Shown: in pieces, positions 1 to 4,069 of the stretch
Position numbering within the stretch: the first letter of the stretch is position 1
Layout: every line of letters begins with the position of its first letter
Source of the DNA: Faecalibacterium prausnitzii
GTDB lineage: Bacteria > Bacillota > Clostridia > Oscillospirales > Ruminococcaceae
Length of the DNA stretch: 5,269 nucleotides
Assembly (NCBI GenBank): GCA_002313795.1
Contig: DCCL01000185.1
Location: 1 to 5,269, forward strand
Direction of reading: 5' to 3'
The notes under the pieces: model-generated
Seen by the model: only the letters and a program-made list of their open reading frames with translations
What the model was told of the DNA's origin: nothing
Databases searched by the model: none
Made by a program: the position numbers and the translations under genes

Positions 1-486
1 GTGGGCGATAAGGTAAGCAACTGGAACGGCCTCGGCGTCCAGCTGACCAGCCTGTACAAGCTCAACGCTACGGCTCCCGCCGGGTATGAGTACATCGGCG
101 TGCTGGTCACAGCCGCCAACCGCACCAAGGACCAGACCTTTGCCATCGGTGCACAGAACGTGCTGGATCTGGACGCCGCTTACCCGGTGCCGCCGGTGTC
201 CAATGTGGATGTCTATTTCAAGAACCTGGCAGAGTCCTCCACGGACTTTGCTGCTTCCTGCGATGGCCAGAGCGCGGGCTGCGGTGCCTACATCTCGCTG
301 TATAACCGCAACTCCCAGAGCTTTTCGGACTCCCCCACCCTGCCCCCGCAGGGCGTGGGCTACATTGAGCTGATGCTGCTGGTGCCCACCGGCTGGCAGC
401 AGCTGGAGGTTACTTACCTGCCCACCTTTGCCCCGGATAAGACCCTGACCTTTATCATGACGGCTGCGGATGTGACCCGCGGGTAA
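1..486 (+). CDS. DUF4352-like extracellular protein, C-terminal part (5' end cut by window)
   Basis: An open frame runs from the first base to a TAA at 484-486 (161 codons). The first codon is GTG, but no ribosome site can be seen and the product lacks a signal peptide, so I read it as the C-terminal part of a longer secreted protein or lipoprotein that begins upstream. The opening VGDKVSNWNGLGVQLTSL, followed by a strand with GYEYIGVLVTAANRT, matches the pattern of DUF4352-type immunoglobulin-like domains: a 'vGd.v...gl.v.v.sv' start, then a 'g..yv.v.v...N.t' strand. The end (GYIELMLLVPTGWQQLEVTY) fits the last strands of such a fold. Two cysteines (about residues 87 and 94) could form a disulfide outside the cell. 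The downstream gene (655-1230) has a similar mature domain, so the two may be paralogues. Function is unknown; the family assignment is from memory of the pattern, not a search. No clear terminator follows. Confidence 0.6.
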   Translation: MGDKVSNWNGLGVQLTSLYKLNATAPAGYEYIGVLVTAANRTKDQTFAIGAQNVLDLDAAYPVPPVSNVDVYFKNLAESSTDFAASCDGQSAGCGAYISLYNRNSQSFSDSPTLPPQGVGYIELMLLVPTGWQQLEVTYLPTFAPDKTLTFIMTAADVTRG

Positions 487-519
487 AGCATGACTTTTTC
501 CATTAAAATTCGTCGGTTT

Positions 520-534
520 TTCAAAGCGCTTTCA
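520..534 (+). promoter_or_regulatory. cre-like (CcpA/LacI-family) operator candidate
   Basis: TTCAAAGCGCTTTCA contains the perfect palindrome AAAGCGCTTT (523-532). It matches the catabolite-responsive element consensus WTGNAANCGNWNNCW at all but one fixed position (C instead of G at 522). It lies about 30 bp upstream of the -35 of the lipoprotein promoter. In Firmicutes, CcpA or another LacI-family regulator binds such sites; an upstream position is compatible with activation. Which regulator binds is inference, and other LacI-family repressors recognise very similar palindromes. Confidence 0.5.
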
Positions 535-565
535 TGAAATGCTCACAATTATTTTGCAAAAAGCA

Positions 566-594
566 TTGACTTTTGATCGGCTTTCGCCTATTGT
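566..594 (+). promoter_or_regulatory. Predicted sigma-70 promoter for the Tat lipoprotein gene
   Basis: The -35 is TTGACT (566-571) and, after a 17-bp spacer, the -10 is TATTGT (589-594, 4 of 6 matches). Transcription would begin near 601 and give a leader of about 55 nt. The -10 lies inside a short inverted repeat, CCTAT-TGT-ATAGG (587-599), which could be an additional operator or chance. An alternative -10 hexamer with a longer spacer lies a few bases downstream. Confidence 0.55.
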
Positions 595-654
595 ATAGGT
601 AACGCCATCCGGCATAAAAATGTAATTGCGTTTCAAAAAAAAGGAGGAACGATT

Positions 655-1230
655 ATGTCTCAGGTTATTTCCCGCCGCTCTTTCCTGAAATATACCGCTG
701 TTGCTGCTGTGGCTGTGGCTGGTTCCAGCCTGCTGTCCGGCTGCAAGGATGATGCATATCAGCCTACCGGTAAAATTGGCTCCACTCTTAGCCTGATGGG
801 CGATTTTAAGATGAAAAATGCCAAACTGGCTGATGCTCCCGCTGATGTTGCAGCAGAGAATATTCTGACCTGTGACTTCGATCTGAAGTGCACCTCCAAG
901 TATGGTCTGAATATCATTCCCGCAAACTTCCAGGTCGAGGTCACTTCTAAAGCGACGAAGAAGGTCACGACCTATCATGCCTATAATACTGATGGCACTG
1001 GTAAGATCTCTCTGAGCAACAGCAATAACTACCTGAGCAAAGACGATTCTCTGAATACCACACTGAAAATTGAAAAGATCAGTCTGGCCGATGGCGATAC
1101 CATCAAAGTCAAGTTCTGGCCCCGTCCTCAGGCAAGTGAGGGTTCTCAGGCTTACACCCGTGCTTATTGCACTTGGAGCATGACCGTGGATAAGACTGTC
1201 ACCACCGGCAACAATTCCTTCTTGAAGTAA
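655..1230 (+). CDS. Tat-signal lipoprotein with a DUF4352-like domain, function unknown
   Basis: This 191-residue protein has a composite export signal. SRRSFLK at residues 6-12 fits the twin-arginine motif (R7, R8), a short hydrophobic stretch follows (about 13-27), and LSGC at 27-30 is a lipobox with Cys30 as the likely lipidated residue. The mature part would therefore be anchored on the outer face of the membrane. The mature domain opens with IGSTLSLMGDFKMKNAKL, positioned like the start of DUF4352-type beta-sandwich domains and like the start of the partial protein at 1-486. The rest alternates short beta-type stretches with polar loops rich in Asn, Ser and Lys. The start is fixed by AAGGAGGA (641-648), 7 nt before the ATG. 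Codon choice differs from the neighbours, with more GCT, GTT and AAA, and overall composition is less GC-rich, which may reflect higher expression or a different origin. It is monocistronic: own promoter upstream, terminator at 1256-1288. No ligand or partner can be inferred. Confidence 0.8.
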   Translation: MSQVISRRSFLKYTAVAAVAVAGSSLLSGCKDDAYQPTGKIGSTLSLMGDFKMKNAKLADAPADVAAENILTCDFDLKCTSKYGLNIIPANFQVEVTSKATKKVTTYHAYNTDGTGKISLSNSNNYLSKDDSLNTTLKIEKISLADGDTIKVKFWPRPQASEGSQAYTRAYCTWSMTVDKTVTTGNNSFLK

Positions 1231-1255
1231 TTTTTTACTCATAAAGAGTATTTTA

Positions 1256-1288
1256 CGTCCGAGCCTTTTGTCTCGGGCGTTTTTGTTT
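1256..1288 (+). terminator. Intrinsic terminator of the Tat lipoprotein gene
   Basis: CGTCCGAG (1256-1263) pairs with CTCGGGCG (1272-1279), 8 bp including one G-T pair, with an 8-nt loop, followed by TTTTTGTTT. It lies 25 nt after the stop codon. A smaller 5-bp hairpin, TACTC-ATAAA-GAGTA (1236-1250), sits between the stop codon and this terminator, between two T-rich stretches. Confidence 0.85.
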
Positions 1289-1345
1289 GCCCTTCTTTCG
1301 TCATTCTGCCAGAACCAGAGCAAAGAATTTTAGTTGTTTTATGTC

Positions 1346-1375
1346 TTGTGCACAGCACAGTTTTCCTGCTACAAT
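1346..1375 (+). promoter_or_regulatory. Predicted extended -10 promoter of the phosphoribosyltransferase gene
   Basis: TGCTACAAT (1367-1375) is an extended -10: the TG motif, one base, then TACAAT with 5 of 6 matches. A weak -35, TTGTGC (1346-1351, 3 of 6), stands 18 bp upstream, which is acceptable for an extended -10 promoter. Transcription would start near 1382 and leave an untranslated leader of about 105 nt before the ATG at 1487. Confidence 0.6.
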
Positions 1376-1397
1376 AAGGATATCCCAAAGCAGATCC

Positions 1398-1457
1398 GCA
1401 CAGCGGCAAACGAATATCCCGCTGCGCGGCCTGCCCTTTCCGGAGGGGCGTCCCGCC
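1398..1457 (+). promoter_or_regulatory. Structured, GC-rich mRNA leader of the phosphoribosyltransferase gene
   Basis: The leader holds a hairpin with arms GCACAGCGG (1398-1406) and CCGCTGCGC (1419-1427), 8 pairs plus one A-C mismatch. Beyond it, short GC-rich complementary segments overlap (CCCT/AGGG around 1435-1446, and GGGCG-TCC-CGCCT ending near 1457), followed by GATTTTAAA. Mutually exclusive stems just before a short T run could be an attenuator, and pyrimidine genes are often attenuated in Firmicutes. I recognise no known riboswitch or PyrR-binding motif, so regulation here is speculative. Confidence 0.3.
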
Positions 1458-1486
1458 TGATTTTAAAGAACAGGAGTGTTGCAGTC

Positions 1487-2122
1487 ATGATCAATATGGT
1501 CAAACTTCCCACCAACAAGAGCAGTCTGTTCCTGCGGGTGGCAAAAGGTCATTTTGCCACCAGTCACAGCCATATCAACTATTACATCGACGTCACCACC
1601 CAGAAGGCCCGTCTCTCCGAGGCTAAGGCTGTGGCCAAAGAGCTGGTGGCCGCTTATCAGCACAGCACCATCGTGGATACCGTTCTCTGTCTGGATGGCA
1701 CACAGGTCATCGGCACCTGTCTGGCCAACGAGCTGACCAAGGACGGCTTTGCCAACATGAACGCCCACCAGACCATCTATGTCATCACCCCGGAGTACAC
1801 CAGCGGCAGTCAGATCATCCTGCGGGACAATCTGGCCCCCATGGTCAAGGGCAAGCATGTGCTCATCCTGGCTGCTTCCATCACCACCGGCTACACCGCC
1901 CAGGCGGCCATTGAGGCCGTGAACTACTACGGCGGCATGGTGGCGGGCCTGTCGGCTATCTTCGCCACCACCCACGAGTGCCTGGGCATCCCGGTCACGT
2001 CCATTTTTGACCCCGCCAGCCTGCCCGACTATGCCAGCTTCGACAGCCGCGAATGCCCCATGTGCAAGGCGGGCCAGCGCATCGACGCGCTGGTGAACAG
2101 CTTCGGCTATTCGGCCATATAA
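1487..2122 (+). CDS. Orotate phosphoribosyltransferase-like (type I PRTase) protein
   Basis: The 211-residue product has the fold signals of type I phosphoribosyltransferases close to orotate phosphoribosyltransferase, which joins orotate to PRPP in pyrimidine synthesis. Visible landmarks are KGHFATSHSHINYYIDVT (20-37, the OPRT-like N-terminal substrate segment), LDGTQVIGTCLANEL (69-83), and the PRPP-loop region VLILAASITTGYTAQAA (125-141). The C-terminus carries CPMC (190-193), recalling the CPLC motif of some PyrE proteins. The usual pair of acidic residues before ITTG is replaced by Ala-Ala (129-130), so catalysis as a standard OPRT is uncertain; the protein may be a subfamily with another base or a regulatory role. 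The frame is open from 1334, but I chose ATG 1487 because AGGAG (1472-1476) lies 10 nt upstream and the preceding residues do not resemble the family. No other pyrimidine gene is adjacent in the window. It is likely cytoplasmic and transcribed alone. Confidence 0.75.
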   Translation: MINMVKLPTNKSSLFLRVAKGHFATSHSHINYYIDVTTQKARLSEAKAVAKELVAAYQHSTIVDTVLCLDGTQVIGTCLANELTKDGFANMNAHQTIYVITPEYTSGSQIILRDNLAPMVKGKHVLILAASITTGYTAQAAIEAVNYYGGMVAGLSAIFATTHECLGIPVTSIFDPASLPDYASFDSRECPMCKAGQRIDALVNSFGYSAI

Positions 2123-2130
2123 AACGATGT

Positions 2131-2171
2131 AAAAAGAAAAACTGTCAGGGTGCCCGTGCACCCTTGACAGT
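2131..2171. terminator. Hairpin terminator after the phosphoribosyltransferase gene, strong in the minus direction
   Basis: ACTGTCA-GGGTGC (2141-2153) pairs with GCACCC-T-TGACAGT (2158-2171): 13 bp with one bulged T and a 4-nt CCGT loop. The plus-direction tail is only CCTTCTC, so termination of the phosphoribosyltransferase mRNA would be weak by the usual rule. On the minus strand the stem is followed by TTTTTCTTTTTAC, an excellent tail that would stop transcripts coming from the right. The 3' arm also contains the -35 of the next plus-strand promoter. Confidence 0.75.
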
Positions 2172-2192
2172 CCTTCTCGAAAAGGCTATACT
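2164..2192 (+). promoter_or_regulatory. Near-consensus sigma-70 promoter of the predicted antisense RNA
   Basis: TTGACA (2164-2169, 6 of 6) is separated by exactly 17 bp from TATACT (2187-2192, 5 of 6). This is the best promoter in the window. It points into a stretch with no plus-strand gene and a terminator within 100 bp, so its product should be a short noncoding RNA. Expected start is near 2199-2200. Confidence 0.8.
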
Positions 2193-2201
2193 ACAAACAG
2201 A

Positions 2202-2242
2202 AGGGCGCTGGCCTGCAAACGGCTCGCTCCCTACCTTACTGG
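2202..2242 (+). repeat. Inverted repeat, left copy (5' part of the antisense RNA)
   Basis: This copy begins AGGGCGCTG, continues through CAAACG and ends CCTTACTGG. Read on the minus strand, 2518-2477 shows the same order: AGGGCGCTG, CAAACG, then CCTTACCGG. About 30 of 42 aligned positions agree with small gaps (hand alignment). The two copies form the 5' regions of the two convergent transcripts. Confidence 0.6.
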
Positions 2243-2248
2243 ATCAAG

Positions 2249-2290
2249 AAAAATGACCGCGCAGATTTGGAGTTGTGGGCGGTCATTTTT
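2249..2290. terminator. Shared bidirectional terminator of the convergent small transcripts
   Basis: AAAAATGACCGC (2249-2260) and GCGGTCATTTTT (2279-2290) are perfect 12-bp complements around an 18-nt loop. The plus direction ends in TTTTTTCTTGTC and the minus direction in ATTTTTCTTG, so both strands have the U tract an intrinsic terminator needs. The stop codon of the 37-residue peptide (2283-2285) lies inside the stem. Confidence 0.85.
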
Positions 2291-2396
2291 TCTTGTCTTT
2301 ATCATCGCTGTGAGAAACAGTCCATGTGATCTCAAACGTTACGTAAACTGCTCCGCCAAGAAGCGAAAGCAGCAATACGACCTGTTCAAACGTCAT
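2283..2396 (-). CDS. 37-residue holin-like membrane peptide, putative type I toxin
   Basis: The ATG (2396-2394) is preceded on the minus strand by AAGGGGGAT with 7 nt between the G run and the start, a strong Shine-Dalgarno site with one mismatch. The peptide reads MTFEQVVLLLSLLGGAVYV (residues 1-19), then TFEITWTVSHSDDKDKKK (20-37). It has a short polar N-terminus with Glu4, one hydrophobic segment (about 6-27, broken only by Glu22), and a highly charged, Lys-rich tail. This is the design of small holin-like and type I toxins of Firmicutes (TxpA, BsrG, Fst and the putative holin-like toxin family). The similarity is in layout and composition; I did not search. The gene has its own promoter (2540-2568), a long leader with an SD-hiding hairpin, and a terminator overlapping the stop codon. 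A convergent antisense RNA covers its 3' end. It could also be a harmless small membrane protein. Confidence 0.7.
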   Translation of the reverse strand: MTFEQVVLLLSLLGGAVYVTFEITWTVSHSDDKDKKK

Positions 2397-2402
2397 GGTG
2401 CA

Positions 2403-2433
2403 TCCCCCTTTCCGCCCTTAAGCGTCCGGGGGA
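2403..2433 (-). promoter_or_regulatory. Hairpin that can sequester the peptide's Shine-Dalgarno sequence
   Basis: On the minus strand TCCCCC (2433-2428) is the exact complement of GGGGGA (2408-2403), the core of the ribosome site. The 19-nt loop can form an inner CGC/GCG stem. Such a fold would keep the peptide untranslated until it is opened, as is common in type I toxin mRNAs. Confidence 0.5.
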
Positions 2434-2440
2434 GCGAAAA

Positions 2441-2485
2441 TCCAAGAAAAATCGCCTTACCCGACACACTCAGGTGCCGGTAAGG
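2441..2485 (-). terminator. Terminator-like hairpin inside the peptide mRNA leader
   Basis: On the minus strand CCTTACC (2485-2479) pairs with GGTAAGG (2461-2455), 7 bp, with a possible inner CAC/GTG pairing, followed by CGATTTTTCTTGG. It lies between the minus promoter (2540-2568) and the peptide ORF. It could cut most transcripts to about 90 nt (attenuation), or end a separate small RNA. No second promoter before the ORF is evident. Confidence 0.5.
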
Positions 2486-2518
2486 AGAAAGCCGCCTGCG
2501 TTTGTGGCACAGCGCCCT
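2477..2518 (-). repeat. Inverted repeat, right copy (5' leader of the peptide mRNA)
   Basis: This is the minus-strand partner of 2202-2242, sharing AGGGCGCTG, CAAACG and CCTTAC-x-GG in the same order. Just upstream in the transcript is a perfect hairpin, CTGCCGC-ttttg-GCGGCAG (2535-2517), placed at the predicted 5' end of the RNA, where it could protect against degradation. Confidence 0.6.
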
Positions 2519-2539
2519 GCCGCCAAAAGCGGCAGTCTT

Positions 2540-2568
2540 ATGATAACATACTTTCAAATAAAAGACAA
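2540..2568 (-). promoter_or_regulatory. Predicted promoter of the 37-residue peptide gene
   Basis: On the minus strand TTGTCT (2568-2563, 4 of 6) is followed after exactly 17 bp by TATCAT (2545-2540, 5 of 6), with a TG extended -10 motif just before it. The start would be near 2533, giving a leader of about 137 nt. The -35 overlaps the end of the MATE terminator stem, so the promoter begins exactly where the upstream gene ends. Confidence 0.65.
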
Positions 2569-2608
2569 CAAGGCTCTGCGGGACTCGGAATCACCGCAGA
2601 GCCTTGTT
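2567..2608 (-). terminator. Intrinsic terminator of the MATE transporter gene
   Basis: AACAAGGCTCTGCGG (2567-2581) and CCGCAGAGCCTTGTT (2594-2608) form a perfect 15-bp stem with a 12-nt loop, starting 3 nt after the MATE stop codon. The minus-direction tail is GTCTTTTATTTG, T-rich but not a pure run. Confidence 0.85.
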
Positions 2609-2611
2609 CTT

Positions 2612-3988
2612 TTATGCCTTCTTTTTCTTCGGGAATACGAAGGAGCTGTGCAGGTACACTGTCACCAGTTCCAGTGCCATGAAGCACCAGATGATGGGCT
2701 CACAGAGGATGACTGCATTGTAGGCAAAGCGGGGGATAAACACCAGCACAAAGATGATCTTACCGCAGAATTCGATGATGCTCGACAGCAGCGGCAGCAC
2801 CTTCTGCCCCATGCTCTGCAGTGCATACCGGGTGGAGAGCAGAACGCCCAGCACCGAGTAGAACGGCGCGTTCCAGCGCAGATACCGGGCACCGTTTTCC
2901 AGCACCACCGTCTCCGAAGAGCCGGACACCAGTTTCACCATCCACTCGGCTCCTATGCTCATCAGAAGGATGGCCGCCACGGCGATGACCACGCTGTAGA
3001 GGTAGATGGCCCGCATGCCCTTCCGGACGCGGTCGGGATGGTTCGCGCCGTAGTTCTGGGAGACGAAGGTGGAGCAGGCTGACGCCATGGCGGTGAGGGG
3101 CATATCCGTGAAGGCAAACAGCTTGCGGGCGGCGGTATGGCCGGCAATGACCAGCGTGCCCAGACCGTTGATGCCATACTGCAGCACCACCGAGCCTGCT
3201 GAGACGATGCTGCTCATGAGGCCCATAGAGATGCTCTGACTGAACAGCTCCATGTACAGGTGGCTGCCCACCTCAAAATGCTTTTTCTCCGGCAGCAGCA
3301 GCTTTGCGCTGTGGAACACATAGAGGACGCAGAGCACCACCGAGACGCCCTGCGAGATGACCGTTGCCACACCGGCACCGGCCACGCCCATCCCCAGTCC
3401 AGCAATGAACCAGAGGTCCAGCACCACATTGAGGATGGAGGAGAAGATGAGGAAGACCAGCGGCATGAAACTGTTGCCGATGGCCCGCAGCAGGCCGGAG
3501 CAGAGATTATAGGCGAACATGACGAGGACACCGCAGTCCACGATGATGATATACCGGTAGGCATCCTCCAGGATTTCCGCCGGGGTGTCCAGCAGCACCA
3601 GCAGGGGGCGCAGGCCCACTGCACCCACCAGCGTGATGACCAGCGAGGTGATGAGGCCGATAGTCAACGAGCCTGCCACGGTGCGTTTGAGCAGGTCATC
3701 GTCTCCGGCCCCATAGGAGCGCGCTGCGACGATGGCGAGGCCGTTGCCGATACCGAGGCCGAATCCCACCAGAAGCTCGTAGATGGCTCCGCAGGCGCCT
3801 ATGGCGGCAAGGGCGGTATCGCCCAGCACATTGCCCACGATCATGGTATCGACGGTGTTGTACATCTGCTGGAAAAGGCTGGACACCAGAATGGGCAGCA
3901 TGAAGACCAGAAGGCTCTTCAAGATGGGGCCGTTCATCAGGTCAACGTTCTGGTTGAAGAATGATTTTTTTGCGGGCGACTGGGTCAT
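2612..3988 (-). CDS. MATE-family multidrug/cation antiporter
   Basis: The 458-residue integral membrane protein belongs to the MATE (multidrug and toxin extrusion) family, which exports cationic drugs and metabolites in exchange for Na+ or H+. Length is normal (about 450). It shows two homologous halves of about six membrane segments each. The first opens with MLPILVSSLFQQMYNTVD (30-47), including the conserved Pro32 and Asp47 typical of the N-lobe, followed by TMIVGNVLGDTALAAIGA. The second half opens with SQSISMGLMSSIVSAGSVVL and later has FVSQNYGANHPDRV, mirroring the first-half ARSYGAGDDDLL loop. The C-terminus is a basic PKKKKA tail. The start is supported by GGAGG (complement of 3995-3999), 6 nt upstream. 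It follows the histidine genes on the same strand, but a strong terminator hairpin (4008-4042) lies just before its ribosome site. The substrate cannot be told from sequence; NorM, MepA and DinF-like labels are not distinguishable here. Confidence 0.93.
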   Translation of the reverse strand: MTQSPAKKSFFNQNVDLMNGPILKSLLVFMLPILVSSLFQQMYNTVDTMIVGNVLGDTALAAIGACGAIYELLVGFGLGIGNGLAIVAARSYGAGDDDLLKRTVAGSLTIGLITSLVITLVGAVGLRPLLVLLDTPAEILEDAYRYIIIVDCGVLVMFAYNLCSGLLRAIGNSFMPLVFLIFSSILNVVLDLWFIAGLGMGVAGAGVATVISQGVSVVLCVLYVFHSAKLLLPEKKHFEVGSHLYMELFSQSISMGLMSSIVSAGSVVLQYGINGLGTLVIAGHTAARKLFAFTDMPLTAMASACSTFVSQNYGANHPDRVRKGMRAIYLYSVVIAVAAILLMSIGAEWMVKLVSGSSETVVLENGARYLRWNAPFYSVLGVLLSTRYALQSMGQKVLPLLSSIIEFCGKIIFVLVFIPRFAYNAVILCEPIIWCFMALELVTVYLHSSFVFPKKKKA

Positions 3989-4007
3989 AGGGTTCCTCCG
4001 TAGTCAC

Positions 4008-4042
4008 AAAAAACTGCCGTGCGGGCAGGCCCGCACAGCAGT
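4008..4042 (-). terminator. Intrinsic terminator between the histidine genes and the MATE gene
   Basis: On the minus strand ACTGC-x-GTGCGGG (4042-4030) pairs with CCCGCAC-x-GGCAGT (4025-4013), about 12 bp with one internal mismatch and a 4-nt loop, then TTTTTT (4013-4008). It is 27 nt after the phosphatase stop codon and its T run ends only 8 nt before the MATE Shine-Dalgarno sequence, so it may act as an attenuator for the MATE gene as well as the histidine operon terminator. Confidence 0.85.
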
Positions 4043-4069
4043 TCCGGGTATTCTCTGATAAAGGGTATG

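Larger units (their letters stand above)
2199..2291 (+). ncRNA. Predicted small antisense RNA (~90 nt), putative type I antitoxin
   Basis: The RNA is defined by the near-consensus promoter at 2164-2192 and the terminator stem at 2249-2290 with its T run. No ribosome site precedes the ATG at 2253, which is buried in the terminator stem, so the RNA is probably untranslated. Its last ~45 nt are antisense to the 3' end of the minus-strand peptide mRNA, covering the last codons, the stop codon and the shared terminator. CAAGAAAAAT at 2245-2254 recurs as a direct repeat at 2443-2452 and would therefore also pair with the peptide mRNA leader. Its 5' half (2202-2242) resembles the 5' part of that leader in the same sense. 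A type I antitoxin role, as for RatA or RNA II of the par locus, is inferred from arrangement only. Confidence 0.55.

Noticed and set aside
538..567. Possible stem AATGCT/AGCATT after the first gene as a terminator
   Set aside because: Only 6 AT-rich pairs with an 18-nt loop, no T run, and it overlaps the -35 of the next gene.
532..1323. 263-residue minus-strand frame antisense to the Tat lipoprotein gene
   Set aside because: No ribosome site or recognisable domain; it runs through the promoter and terminator of the plus gene, which has clear signal-peptide and SD evidence.
1334..1486. N-terminal extension of the phosphoribosyltransferase frame
   Set aside because: The predicted promoter -10 (1370-1375) lies inside it, no ribosome site precedes ATG 1334, and the extra residues do not resemble the family.
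1463..2161. 232-residue minus-strand frame opposite the phosphoribosyltransferase
   Set aside because: Antisense shadow with Gly/His/Val-rich composition; the plus frame carries the PRTase motifs.
2253..2483. 76-residue plus-strand frame in the intergenic region
   Set aside because: Its ATG is inside a terminator stem without a ribosome site, and the frame is antisense to the better-supported 37-residue gene.
2141..2535. A small mobile element (MITE) occupying the intergenic gap
   Set aside because: The outer hairpins differ from each other and have no evident target-site duplication; the inner inverted repeat is imperfect and sits inside two transcripts. Kept only as an alternative to test by genome comparison.
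2474..3082. 202-residue plus-strand frame overlapping the MATE gene end, and the 234-residue frame at 3260-3964
   Set aside because: His/Asp/Gln-rich antisense translations typical of shadows of a GC-rich membrane protein gene; the MATE reading is unambiguous.
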